Below are positions 53,486-63,419 of a stretch of DNA of 64,000 bases, one piece after another. The DNA is taken from NCBI RefSeq assembly GCF_004104355.1, contig NZ_RJLM01000001.1:1344711-1408710 (forward strand), written 5' to 3'. The stretch's first letter is position 1. The number at the start of each line of letters is the position of its first letter. A program made the translations under genes and the position numbers. This DNA is from Photobacterium chitinilyticum. GTDB lineage: Bacteria; Pseudomonadota; Gammaproteobacteria; Enterobacterales; Vibrionaceae. The notes beneath the pieces were generated by a model that did not search any database, was not told the origin of the DNA, and saw only the letters and a program-made list of their open reading frames with translations.

Positions 53486-54022
53486 TCACCGGCGCACGAC
53501 AATCTGCGAAATAGAACTGTTCGGCTGGCTGACTACACCTTCAAACTGGTGAAGGATCTGCCAATCTCCAAACTCATCAACCAGTTCATTATCCTGTAAC
53601 AAGAAATCAGGGTTATGGGGCCTACCATAGGCTCTCTGCCCTATATTAAAAGTCTCATAGATGACGAGCCCTGAGTAAGCAATGCTAGCTTTGATTGCTT
53701 CAAACAATGGTCGATGTAGATAGCGAAATACCATGATGGCCCCAAACTGTCTACCCGCAAGTGGTTGTCCTGTTTCAAAATCAACCAACCACGTTCTCGC
53801 TGCAAGTTGCTCGTCCTGAATAGCCTGCTCTATCTGGCTGAGCTTTTCACTGTCTTGGTCAGCAAATACTACAGGTATTCCCTGCCGGGCCAAATACAGT
53901 CCATTACGGCCACTACCACAGGCTAAATCCAATATCGCACCTTGCGTCGATGCCTGTTTCAATTCACTTAAAAACCTCTCTACCAGCATTGAATGCATCG
54001 GCTTCGCGTCTTGACCAGTCAT
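53486..54022 (-). CDS. Class I SAM-dependent methyltransferase, TehB-like
   Basis: This protein of about 178 aa has the SAM-binding motif ILDLACGSGRNGLYLARQG (motif I), an acidic residue in VVFADQDSEKL and the segment GAIMVFRYLHRPLF. The short form resembles TehB/tellurite-resistance-type and related small-molecule methyltransferases. I place the start at the ATG at 54022, which has GGTGAG upstream; a GTG 12 bases earlier is possible. The substrate is unknown. It is divergent from the outer-membrane protein gene. Confidence 0.8.
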   Translation of the reverse strand: MTGQDAKPMHSMLVERFLSELKQASTQGAILDLACGSGRNGLYLARQGIPVVFADQDSEKLSQIEQAIQDEQLAARTWLVDFETGQPLAGRQFGAIMVFRYLHRPLFEAIKASIAYSGLVIYETFNIGQRAYGRPHNPDFLLQDNELVDEFGDWQILHQFEGVVSQPNSSISQIVVRR

Positions 54023-54034
54023 AACATTGCTCAC

Positions 54035-54340
54035 CTTATGGGCTATTGAGTGACATGATATTCAGTTTAGAATGAATAAGGTACAAAAAATAACACATTT
54101 AATACCAATAAAAGTAAGTTGGTACTAAGCAAAAAACCATCATACATCGGTATGATGAACTGAAGTCTGATCGGTTGGCGTACATCACTTAGAGCTCTAA
54201 TTGTTATCAGCTCTATGAATTTCGTTGGCCAGCCTAGAAGCTGCAAGGATCTCCTTTTCAGGCCATAATAATAGTTCACTCGAAGCCGATGAAGGCTTCA
54301 ATTTGTTATTGGAGCCTCGGCACAATTAGGAGCTTCACTG
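54035..54340. other. Divergent intergenic region
   Basis: About 300 bases separate the methyltransferase and the outer-membrane protein genes. No coding frame is supported. The AGGAG ribosome-binding site of the outer-membrane protein gene is at 54329-54333. No clear promoter could be picked. Confidence 0.4.
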
Positions 54341-54850
54341 ATGAGGAAGTTATCGATTCTCTCAACCCTAGCATTGGTCACTGTTGCGGTATCTCCGGTA
54401 TACGCAACAAGCACCGAGTGGTTTGTTGGTGCAGGTGTCGGTTATCAGGAAGACAACATCGAAGGCAAATCTGCTCAAAATGGCGAGGATGGTACATACC
54501 AATTACGTGGTGGTGCTATCATCAACGACCACCATCGCCTAATGGGTACATATAGTTACATAGATAAGTCTTCGCAAGATCTGCTACTCGCGTCGTACGA
54601 CTATCTCCACCCAGTGTCGAAACGTGTGGATATCTATGCCGGTGTTTCTGCGGGCTTTGCTGACAGCAAAATTCAAAAAACAAGTTCAACTGATTTTGCC
54701 TGGGGCGGTCAAGTCGGTGCGATATATGAGGTCAATGAAAACTGGTCAACAGATCTCACCTATCGTTACATAGACCAAAACTACAATGAAAACGACACGA
54801 AGATCGATTACTCACAACAAGTAATATTATCAGTAGACTATAAATTCTGA
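54341..54850 (+). CDS. Small outer-membrane beta-barrel protein
   Basis: This 169-aa protein has a signal peptide (1-22, ending VYA) and alternating beta strands (WFVGAGVGYQ, YQLRGGAII, YAGVSAGFA, TDLTYRYIDQNY), ending with SVDYKF, the C-terminal phenylalanine signal for BAM insertion. Length fits an eight-stranded OmpA/OmpX-like barrel without a periplasmic domain. AGGAG lies 7 bases before the ATG. Function may be adhesion, resistance or structural. Confidence 0.85.
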   Translation: MRKLSILSTLALVTVAVSPVYATSTEWFVGAGVGYQEDNIEGKSAQNGEDGTYQLRGGAIINDHHRLMGTYSYIDKSSQDLLLASYDYLHPVSKRVDIYAGVSAGFADSKIQKTSSTDFAWGGQVGAIYEVNENWSTDLTYRYIDQNYNENDTKIDYSQQVILSVDYKF

Positions 54851-54876
54851 ACATAATTACCATGATATAACTGTTT

Positions 54877-54905
54877 GAAAGAGGATAGCTATCCTCTTTC
54901 TTCTT
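54877..54905 (+). terminator. Rho-independent terminator after the outer-membrane protein gene
   Basis: A perfect 24-base palindrome (GAAAGAGGATAG and its complement) is followed by TTCTT, about 26 bases past the stop. Confidence 0.82.
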
Positions 54906-55387
54906 ATTATTTCAATAATAGATAGGCCTCTGCTAATTCTTGTAATACTGAAGAAAAAAACATGTAAAGGAAACAATCCCAATCGTTAATTGCAGTTATC
55001 CGACCCATCTAAATCAGGTTCTTATTAAAGATGGGAGAGATACAAAAAAATAAAAACCTTGAGCTGATATAATATTTATTTCACATTACTAATATAAGTG
55101 ACTATCCAGTTTGGATTACCAACTAACATTGTGATGCAAAACAGTAAAACCACTGATTCTCATACACTGTCATCCAGAACCACAGGCGACATTTAATAAA
55201 ATCTCATGACGGTCTTCAAATTATTGGATTTACTAGGTCCATCGACTTGAACTTTATTTCAATGAATGGGATTCTAAATATTATAGAGATAGCTAGATAA
55301 AGAATATCCGCTAGCTGAGCAGATATGTGAGTACACATTATTCCCACATTTAATAATAAATTTCTGATTAACGCCCACTATGGGGTC
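54906..55387. other. AT-rich region before the PAS-GGDEF gene
   Basis: About 480 bases hold no intact gene. The last part, 55331-55387, is open in the frame of the following PAS-GGDEF gene and continues its first PAS domain, until a TGA at 55328-55330. This suggests an N-terminal part was lost or that an unusual start codon (ATT) is used. Confidence 0.5.
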
Positions 55388-56593
55388 GTGATCCACAGGA
55401 ACTTCAAACCCTTATATGCCGATGATAACTATGCACAGTTCTTCGGTCATAAATCTGGTGATGGGGTGCTAGATCTCGACAGCTTGTTGTACCTCATCGC
55501 CCCCCACCAGCGCAACAGTGCAATCCAAACCTACGATGCGATCATGTCCGGACATAATAAGCCCGGTATTAATACCTATCGAAATATCGACAACGAAGGA
55601 AACGAATTTATTGTTTTAACCGTAGATCATGTGGTTGATTGGCAAGGTGAACCAGCCATGCAGACCACAGTCGTGGACCTAAGCAACCATGTCGAAACGT
55701 TAAAAAAGCTTCAAGCCAGCGAAAGACGATACCGTGAGCTTGTCGACGGCTCAATACAAGGGATCCTTGTCCACCGTAACTTCAAACCATTGTTTTGCAA
55801 TCAAGCTTACGCGCAGACTCTCGGCTTTAATGATGAGCGGGAATTGATTGCCATTGACTCAATCATGCCATTATTCGATCCCACGTTTCATGAATCAGCA
55901 CATAATGACAACCACTTACTATTGTCCGGCCAGAAGTCTTCAATAAAAAAAGAAGCAAAATGCTACCGAATCGACGGGACTACTGTCTGGTTAGGCCTGC
56001 TATCCCGGCCGGTTACTTGGAATGGTGAGCGTGTGATACAAGTAACAACAATGGACATTACCAAGCAGCATCAGCTACGCGAGCAGCTTGAGCACAGAGC
56101 CAATTATGATGGCCTTACCGAGCTAGTCAACCGCCGCACTATGTCCGAGCTGCTTGAACGACAGTTTCGCAACCACCAAGTCCACTCATTGCCATTATGT
56201 TGTGTGCTAATCGACATCGATGACTTCAAGTCCATCAATGATCAACACGGACACCATATAGGTGACGAAGTCCTGAAGCTCTTCGCCGCTACCTGCCGCA
56301 ACAATATCCGCCAAAGTGACATCATCGGACGCTGGGGCGGAGAAGAATTTGTTCTGCTACTACCAGACACCAATCTTGAACAAGCCGAGCATATTGCGCA
56401 GCGCCTAGGCAAAGATATAGCTAAACTGAAAATCACGACCAACAGCAGCCAATGCGGATTTACTATCAGTATGGGAGTCGCTGCGTTAACGGGCCTGAGC
56501 GATTCTGTCACACAACTCCTGATGCGAGCAGATCAAGCTCTCTACCAAGCCAAACACAACGGAAAGAATCAGGCCATGGTTGCTAAGAAATAA
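55388..56593 (+). CDS. PAS-PAS-GGDEF diguanylate cyclase, probably 5'-truncated
   Basis: This 401-aa protein has two similar PAS domains (about 1-108 and 118-230), each opening with HRNFKPL, and a GGDEF domain (about 235-398) with active GRWGGEEF and an intact RQSD inhibitory site, so it should make c-di-GMP under feedback control. No signal or membrane segment is seen. The only conventional start is the GTG at 55388, in the middle of the first PAS domain's opening strand. The homologous N-terminal residues lie upstream in the same frame (55331-55387) but have no ATG/GTG/TTG. The gene may be truncated or start at a rare codon. Confidence 0.85.
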   Translation: MIHRNFKPLYADDNYAQFFGHKSGDGVLDLDSLLYLIAPHQRNSAIQTYDAIMSGHNKPGINTYRNIDNEGNEFIVLTVDHVVDWQGEPAMQTTVVDLSNHVETLKKLQASERRYRELVDGSIQGILVHRNFKPLFCNQAYAQTLGFNDERELIAIDSIMPLFDPTFHESAHNDNHLLLSGQKSSIKKEAKCYRIDGTTVWLGLLSRPVTWNGERVIQVTTMDITKQHQLREQLEHRANYDGLTELVNRRTMSELLERQFRNHQVHSLPLCCVLIDIDDFKSINDQHGHHIGDEVLKLFAATCRNNIRQSDIIGRWGGEEFVLLLPDTNLEQAEHIAQRLGKDIAKLKITTNSSQCGFTISMGVAALTGLSDSVTQLLMRADQALYQAKHNGKNQAMVAKK

Positions 56594-56638
56594 AATCGAA
56601 ATACGCCTTCTGCCTATCCTTCTCGCTTTCTAACCCAT

Positions 56639-57754
56639 TTAATCTTCCACTGCGCCTAATTGATACTTTTCTGCATCCTTGCGAAAAAGAGAAAACTTAG
56701 CAAGTAGCTCGCTCTTCTCTAGTTCTTCGTCACCAAAGAAGAAAGCATTGTTTGCCTTCAACTGTTCAAAATGGTTTTCAACCAACTGCAACACCAAATC
56801 AGCCTTCTTGAGCGTATATAGACTACAAGATTTACCATGCAAGTCATCCAATAGATCTAGAACATTTGAACGGTAGCTTTCAATCAGATAGAGCTCCTGC
56901 AAAGCTTCATCATCCGCAAGAGCATGCTGCCAACGCTGATTAATGGTTTCCTGACGGATGATCACTGTCTGATCGGCATCGAGCTCAACAAGCTGTTGCA
57001 GCTTGTGCTGGTAAGCCGCCAAGGCACATTGTTTCTCGACACGGTATAAATCGAACAAAGCACCAGAAAGTAGATTAACTGGATTTTTCAATAGATAATC
57101 GAATAGAAAGCGAGTTTCAAAACGCTCTATACCATGAAAAAGCGGTGTAGCTTGCCCGTTGCTATTAAAGTGCACTAGAGGATCAAACGTGTACATGTAA
57201 CCAAAATCAAATAGCTTTATCTCTCCTTGACTGTCAAGCAAGATATTACCAGGGCAAAAGTCCCATTCAAACAAACCATTAAGCTCGAGGTTAACGATGG
57301 TTGTGAAGATCTGACGGAAAACATCGCCTGTCAAATTAGTCAGAAGCTCTCCCTCAATCCACGGGGACAGGATGATCCCGTCAGTATAAGAAGCAAATTG
57401 AGTATCAATGATATGCCTGAAGCTTTCAGGAGCTTTTTTCTTTGCAAGAGTAAGATCCCGGCGGCGCTGAACTTCATTTAAAAAAGAAGTCTGGCCATCT
57501 ACGTTTTTTACTAGACTCTCCGCTCTTTTTTGTTTTAAGGTCCAATGCTGCTCACCAAACTTAAGGTGGTAAACGACGGCAGTTAAGCCGGAATTGAACG
57601 TTTCTACCACATAGTCTGATTCTGAAGTCGTTGCTTTGAGCTGTTCCAAAGTGAACGGCAACCCTTGCATGGTACCGATTTCAATATTCTGCCCGCTTCT
57701 TACAAAGTCGAGCTGAGCTTGCTGGCGTTGCTGTTCCATCATCTGCTTCTCCAT
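56639..57754 (-). CDS. Protein kinase-like phosphotransferase
   Basis: This 371-aa cytoplasmic protein has a kinase-like core. The segment FEWDFCPGNILLD matches the catalytic loop of aminoglycoside/choline-kinase-like enzymes (D, then N at +5), and LFDFGYMYTF is the DFG metal-binding motif. A lysine in WTLKQKRAESL may be the ATP-contacting residue. A helical C-terminal region of about 120 residues follows. The start may be at the first codon or four codons later (GGAGAAG lies before the second). The substrate, protein or small molecule, is unknown; no operon partner is evident. Confidence 0.75.
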   Translation of the reverse strand: MEKQMMEQQRQQAQLDFVRSGQNIEIGTMQGLPFTLEQLKATTSESDYVVETFNSGLTAVVYHLKFGEQHWTLKQKRAESLVKNVDGQTSFLNEVQRRRDLTLAKKKAPESFRHIIDTQFASYTDGIILSPWIEGELLTNLTGDVFRQIFTTIVNLELNGLFEWDFCPGNILLDSQGEIKLFDFGYMYTFDPLVHFNSNGQATPLFHGIERFETRFLFDYLLKNPVNLLSGALFDLYRVEKQCALAAYQHKLQQLVELDADQTVIIRQETINQRWQHALADDEALQELYLIESYRSNVLDLLDDLHGKSCSLYTLKKADLVLQLVENHFEQLKANNAFFFGDEELEKSELLAKFSLFRKDAEKYQLGAVED

Positions 57755-58205
57755 AAATTACAATTCAACAACAGGCCTGTGAATATATAGAGAGCGATAC
57801 CTTACAAACAGTGATGGGAGTAATAATTCCGTGAATTAGATTTAAATAACCTCAATACTTTCATAATAAATAAACACTTAGTTGCACATGAGGTTTTCTT
57901 AATATGAATATGTGAATTGCAAAAGGTTGGGCTGAAAATTAGCAGCATTAACAATAGACATTTATTAGTTATTTAAGTTCATAAATAATTTCACTCATTA
58001 CATGCGCATACATTTCTAATATCCGCAGACATCTGCTTACACACTGCATATTTATTGATTATTCATTATCACATTTAATACCCACAGAATTTGTTAGGTA
58101 TCAGATTACTATTTTCACTTTTTATTCACATCGCAGTTTATAGAATCATTTTGTTAGCGAATAGATGTTTTCGCCATGGACTGCATAACAAACACTGAGA
58201 TTAAT
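57755..58205. other. AT-rich intergenic region upstream of dgkA
   Basis: About 450 bases between divergent genes hold no supported coding frame. It must contain the dgkA-eptA promoter. I see no regulator gene and cannot identify a CarR- or PmrA-type box with confidence. Confidence 0.45.
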
Positions 58206-58562
58206 ATGAAACCAGGAACAACAGGGATAACCCGTATTATTCATGCTAGCGGTTATTCGATGAAAGGCCTTCAAGCAGCATGGAAATACGAAGCAGCCTT
58301 TCGTCAAGAAGTCATCTTACTGATCTTGCTTTCAATGGTTACTTTCTCATTACCAGTTGATAAATATGAACAAATAGCACTTATTGGCAGCCTCGTATTA
58401 GTGGTAATTGTCGAGCTTATTAATTCAGCGATTGAAGCCGTCGTGGATCGAACAGGCTCTGAATGGCATGAGTTAAGCGGACGAGCAAAAGACATTGGTT
58501 CAGCGGCAGTATTCATCACACTCGCTCTCGCAGCACTGATTTGGACCGTTATTTTACTTTAA
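58206..58562 (+). CDS. dgkA: Diacylglycerol kinase DgkA
   Basis: This 118-aa inner-membrane enzyme with three helices phosphorylates diacylglycerol to phosphatidate. The signature is complete: EAAFRQEVILL and VELINSAIEAVVDRTG, followed by HELSGRAKDIGSAAVF. The ATG at 58206 gives the standard length; ten upstream codons are unsupported. It lies 28 bases before the phosphoethanolamine transferase gene. That transferase leaves diacylglycerol as by-product when it uses phosphatidylethanolamine, so DgkA recycles it. Confidence 0.95.
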   Translation: MKPGTTGITRIIHASGYSMKGLQAAWKYEAAFRQEVILLILLSMVTFSLPVDKYEQIALIGSLVLVVIVELINSAIEAVVDRTGSEWHELSGRAKDIGSAAVFITLALAALIWTVILL

Positions 58563-58590
58563 ACCTTATGAAGATTGTTTGAATATTAAT

Positions 58591-60240
58591 ATGAATAAAA
58601 TTAAACGTTTATTGTACTTTAAAGAAATTTCCTTTATTAGTTTACCGTTAATATTGGCACTTTATTTTTCACTCGTAGTGAACTTTCCTATATTATCGGA
58701 ACTCAATTCCATTTTAAGTAAACTGGAAAGCGTGAAGATCGGATTCGTATTGTCGATCCCTCTGTTCTTTTTTGCGGCCTTCAACTTTATCTTTAGCTTA
58801 TTCAGCTGGCCCTATTTCTCACGTCCTTTCTTTACCCTGCTCCTTATTATATCGAGTATGGTCAGTTACGCTATGTACAACTATGGTGTAATTTTTGACT
58901 ACGGTATGATCGAGAATATCTTTGAAACAGACACAAGTGAAGCAACATCATATCTCAGTGACTATTCCCTGCTCTGGACAACCTTGATGGGCATTCTCCC
59001 CGCGCTAGCCATTTGGAAAATTGAGATCAAAAATGACAAAGGGCCAGTTCGGTTAGTGTTAATGAAAACACTCTCGATGATCGCATCACTGTTTATTATC
59101 GCGGTTATCGCCTTTTTCTTCTATAAAGACTATAGCTCAGTAGGACGTAACAATAGTTACCTAAAGAAAATGATCATTCCAACCCACTATGTATACAGTG
59201 CGGTTAAGTACATCAATAATACCTACTTCTCTGAACCAATCGAATACCAACAAATTGGTTTGGACGCAAAGCAAAGTGATAGAGCTATGGCTGCAGCACA
59301 ATTCAAACCAACCCTGTTCGTTTTTGTGCTGGGCGAAACAGCACGAGCGAAGAACTACGAACTTAACGGCTATAACCGTCCAACCAACCAATATACCCGC
59401 GATCTTGACATGATCTCCTTTCAAGACGTCAGCTCGTGCGGAACAGCCACAGCCGTCTCCGTTCCTTGCATGTATTCGGCAATGCCAAAACGCAACTATG
59501 ACAAGCAAGTTGCCAATAGTCAGGATAACTTTCTAGACATCATGCAACGGGCTGGCATTTCATTGCTCTGGAAAGAAAATGACGGCGGAGACAAAGATGT
59601 CGCCAAGCATATCCCACTGCAGGAAATACAGCGCAACGTAAAGAATGACCTTTGTAACGGAAATACTTGCTATGACATGGCACTACTGGAAAACATCGAC
59701 GATGATATAGAAGCTATGCAAGGTAACCGTATGCTTACGATGCACCTGATAGGAAGCCACGGACCAACCTACTATCAGCGCTACCCAAAACAGAAACGCT
59801 TCTTCACTCCTGACTGCCCACGTAGCGATATCGAAAACTGTAGCCAGGATGAAATCGTCAATACCTACGACAATACCATTTTGTACACCGACTTCGTGAT
59901 TAGTCAAACTATCGCCAAGCTAAAGAAACTTGAAAGTAAGTATAATACTGCACTGTTTTATATCTCCGATCACGGTGAGTCTTTGGGCGAAAATGGTTTG
60001 TACTTACACGGCACGCCATATAGCCTTGCCCCTGATCATCAAACTAAGGTGCCGATGATGACATGGTTCTCTGACGGCTTTAAGCAAAGTAAAAATATTA
60101 ACACTAATTGCCTTAAACAAGCCGCAACACAAAACAGTTATTCTCAAGACAACATCTTTCATTCAATGCTAGGCATCATGGATGTAGAAACAGAAGTGTA
60201 TAACGCGGGAATGGATATTTTTTCGCAATGCCGTAACTAG
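58591..60240 (+). CDS. eptA: Lipid A phosphoethanolamine transferase EptA-like
   Basis: This 549-aa inner-membrane protein has five N-terminal helices (within about 1-185) and a periplasmic sulfatase-fold domain. The catalytic threonine is in LGETARAKNYELNGY, and zinc ligands are in HLIGSHGPTYYQRYP and ISDHGESLGENG. Several cysteine pairs suggest disulfides as in MCR and EptA. It transfers phosphoethanolamine from phosphatidylethanolamine to lipid A, lowering surface charge and polymyxin sensitivity. The ATG at 58591 is preferred; a TTG 12 bases earlier is possible. The operon with dgkA is functionally logical. Confidence 0.92.
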   Translation: MNKIKRLLYFKEISFISLPLILALYFSLVVNFPILSELNSILSKLESVKIGFVLSIPLFFFAAFNFIFSLFSWPYFSRPFFTLLLIISSMVSYAMYNYGVIFDYGMIENIFETDTSEATSYLSDYSLLWTTLMGILPALAIWKIEIKNDKGPVRLVLMKTLSMIASLFIIAVIAFFFYKDYSSVGRNNSYLKKMIIPTHYVYSAVKYINNTYFSEPIEYQQIGLDAKQSDRAMAAAQFKPTLFVFVLGETARAKNYELNGYNRPTNQYTRDLDMISFQDVSSCGTATAVSVPCMYSAMPKRNYDKQVANSQDNFLDIMQRAGISLLWKENDGGDKDVAKHIPLQEIQRNVKNDLCNGNTCYDMALLENIDDDIEAMQGNRMLTMHLIGSHGPTYYQRYPKQKRFFTPDCPRSDIENCSQDEIVNTYDNTILYTDFVISQTIAKLKKLESKYNTALFYISDHGESLGENGLYLHGTPYSLAPDHQTKVPMMTWFSDGFKQSKNINTNCLKQAATQNSYSQDNIFHSMLGIMDVETEVYNAGMDIFSQCRN

Positions 60241-60254
60241 CCTTCTCTTCCGTG

Positions 60255-60289
60255 AAAAGGCGATTTTGATAACAACGAGATCGTCTTTT
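60255..60289. terminator. Terminator between eptA and the small exported protein gene
   Basis: A 10-base imperfect stem AAAAGGCGAT/ATCGTCTTTT (one G-U) lies 14 bases past the eptA stop and directly abuts the stop of the convergent gene at 60291. It may serve both genes. Confidence 0.6.
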
Positions 60290-60290
60290 A

Positions 60291-60602
60291 TTAACGCTTC
60301 TGAACACCATGGAATGCATAGCGGTTAAATTCATTACCATCTTCAGTTACCGCTTTGTACTTAATGGATCTAGAGCTATTTAAAGAAAGCGGAATAAATA
60401 CACGACCACTGTCATCAGTCTGGAATGTGCTTCTAACTTGAGGCTGATTCTCAATTGAAACGACAGCATTTGCAGACGGCTGACCATTGTCTGTAACTTT
60501 TATCCAAGCGCCATTTTGTGTATCAGAAACACTAATATCAGCAAATGACATTGAAGAGAATGCAATCATTACAGACGACAGTACAATATTTGTTTTTTTC
60601 AT
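60291..60602 (-). CDS. Small exported protein, Ig-like fold, function unknown
   Basis: This 103-aa protein has a signal peptide (1-21, ending SFA) and a beta-rich domain (AWIKVTDNGQPSANAVVSIE, then QTDDSGRVFIPL), reminiscent of carboxypeptidase-regulatory-like or invasin-type Ig modules. It is convergent with eptA. Function is unknown; a periplasmic or surface role is likely. Confidence 0.75.
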   Translation of the reverse strand: MKKTNIVLSSVMIAFSSMSFADISVSDTQNGAWIKVTDNGQPSANAVVSIENQPQVRSTFQTDDSGRVFIPLSLNSSRSIKYKAVTEDGNEFNRYAFHGVQKR

Positions 60603-60853
60603 CTTATTTTCCCCATAATTATATTATTGTAGCTATCATTAATTTCTATATGCGAAGCGATAAAGTGCATAATGCATAGAAGAAATAATAACTTGTGACT
60701 AAGATTAACGTGTATTAGCTAAACGTAAGTTGAACGTATATATAATTAGGCATGTAGTTAGCCTAGTTATCGTTCGATACCGTAATAGAATCCAGCACCA
60801 CTTGTCTTGCAGATTATAAATACGATATCTATCAATATCTGAGCTTGATATCT

Positions 60854-61666
<813 letters not shown>

Positions 61667-61810
61667 TTATAAAACAATAAACTAGCAGCCTGTAAATCAG
61701 AATACTAATGAATTATAAGCAAGACGAGCTGCAAAGTGGACGACAAATGGAGATATAGAATTCAAGCTAAGAACTAAAGCCCTAATCTTGATAACTAGAG
61801 CTTTTGCTGA

Positions 61811-62830
61811 CTACGAATTCACAACCATATTAGTTACCGCCATACTGCAACAGCAATTCCGGCCACTATGCTTCGCTTCATATAAGGCCATGTCCGCGGC
61901 CTCCATCAGCTTGCGTGAAGAAAGATCTGCCTTAGGGATCACGGTAGAGACACCAACGCTAATCGTAAGGTGCTGATGTGAAGATGAAGAGCTGTGAGGG
62001 ATAGCCAGCCTATCGATACTCGTCCTAACACGCTTTGCTGCCTGCATCGCCCCCTCAGTATCGGTTTCGGGCAGTATAATGGCAAACTCTTCACCACCGA
62101 TTCGAGCCAGCTTGTCCATCTCACGTAATGGTATGTTAGATAGCGTACGTGTCACTTCTCTGAGGCAATCATCGCCAACCTGGTGTCCGTAGGTATCGTT
62201 ATAGGCTTTAAAGTCATCAATATCTAATATGATCAAAGAAAGAGAACTTTGGGATCTTATCCCCCGCTTCCACTCTTCACTAAATACTTCATCAAAACGC
62301 CGTCGATTTAATAACCCCGTCAAACCATCAGTCGTCGACAGCATCAATAGCTGCTCGTTAGTTTCCTCCAACTGCTGTTGCAGTTCTTCAAGTTCAACCA
62401 ACTTACGGTCAAATTCCTGTGTTTTTTCTCGTAAGGCTTCTTTTTGCTCAAACAACTCGATAAACACACCGACTTTACTTTGAAAGACGAGGGGAACAAG
62501 AGGCTTAAGCAAATAGTCGACCGCACCTGATTCATATCCTTTAAAAATATGAGAAGAGGCTTTAGAAGCAGCAGTCACGAAGATAATCGGGATGTGCTTA
62601 TTTTTTCTATTCCCCCGCATCAACTCGGCAACTTCATAGCCATCCATTCCCGGCATCTGAACATCGAGAAGAATCAACGCAAAGTCATGATCCAAGGTAT
62701 GTGCCAAGGCTTCTTCGCCTGAGTTGGCTTTAATCAGCTCGATATGGAACTTATCAAGCAGCCCCTCAAGCGCTAGCAGGTTTTCTGGTCTATCATCAAC
62801 AATCAGTATCTTTGGAATAGCCATAATCAT
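61811..62830 (-). CDS. Response-regulator diguanylate cyclase (REC-GGDEF)
   Basis: This 339-aa protein has a receiver domain (about 3-125; ILIVDD at the start, phosphoacceptor Asp in LLDVQMPGMDG), a coiled-coil linker (about 130-165; LVELEELQQQLEETNEQLL) and a GGDEF domain (about 170-325) with active ARIGGEEF and an intact REMD inhibitory site. Phosphorylation should control c-di-GMP synthesis. The start overlaps the CheB stop as ATGA, so the genes are translationally coupled; the ATG six bases later is also possible. Its place after CheR and CheB suggests a chemotaxis-like signalling operon with a hybrid kinase beyond the edge. Confidence 0.92.
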   Translation of the reverse strand: MIMAIPKILIVDDRPENLLALEGLLDKFHIELIKANSGEEALAHTLDHDFALILLDVQMPGMDGYEVAELMRGNRKNKHIPIIFVTAASKASSHIFKGYESGAVDYLLKPLVPLVFQSKVGVFIELFEQKEALREKTQEFDRKLVELEELQQQLEETNEQLLMLSTTDGLTGLLNRRRFDEVFSEEWKRGIRSQSSLSLIILDIDDFKAYNDTYGHQVGDDCLREVTRTLSNIPLREMDKLARIGGEEFAIILPETDTEGAMQAAKRVRTSIDRLAIPHSSSSSHQHLTISVGVSTVIPKADLSSRKLMEAADMALYEAKHSGRNCCCSMAVTNMVVNS

Positions 62831-63408
62831 TCAATTTTACAAAGTGTGTTTAAAAAGCAACCTATCTCTTTTAAAGGCAGAATGTAGTCAACGTCTACTG
62901 CATCAATTGCCGCTCTTGGCATTGCTTCAGCCTCCGCTGTTTCAGGAGACTGAACGACAGCCAACCCGCCAAACTGCTTAATTTTGGCCATTCCGGCAGC
63001 ACCGTCTGAGTTGGCTCCGGTCAGTACGACCCCTACTAACTCATTTAAATAGGCATCTGCTGCAGTTTCAAATAGCACATCTATGGATGGGCGAGAGAAA
63101 TTCACTCGCTCTTCCGTAGATAGCGCGATTGATCTGTTGAGCTCAACCAGCAAATGATAGTTGGGCGGTGCAAAATAAATAACCCCCCCCTCTATCAACT
63201 CTTTATCCTCAGCTTCTTTTACTTCCAACAAACAGCGATGACTGAAATGGATAGGAAGATAATTTTCAGAGGTTGGGCTAACATGTTGAACAACCAAGAC
63301 AGGGAGTGAGAATGAGCCCTTAAGAACAGGTAATATTTTATCTAGTGCAGACAAACCACCGGCTGAAACACCAATGACAACTGCCCGATATTGCCTGTTT
63401 ATGCCCAT
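62827..63408 (-). CDS. CheB-type protein-glutamate methylesterase without receiver domain
   Basis: This 193-aa protein is the CheB catalytic domain alone. The triad is visible: Ser15 in VIGVSAGGLSAL, His42 in VVQHVSP, and Asp135 in LTGANSDGAAGM. It lacks the N-terminal receiver that normally controls CheB, so its activity must be controlled in another way. It follows the CheR gene by 11 bases and overlaps the REC-GGDEF gene. It could act on a non-chemotaxis receptor or on the kinase of this operon. Confidence 0.9.
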   Translation of the reverse strand: MGINRQYRAVVIGVSAGGLSALDKILPVLKGSFSLPVLVVQHVSPTSENYLPIHFSHRCLLEVKEAEDKELIEGGVIYFAPPNYHLLVELNRSIALSTEERVNFSRPSIDVLFETAADAYLNELVGVVLTGANSDGAAGMAKIKQFGGLAVVQSPETAEAEAMPRAAIDAVDVDYILPLKEIGCFLNTLCKIE

Positions 63409-63419
63409 TTGCCTTTTCC

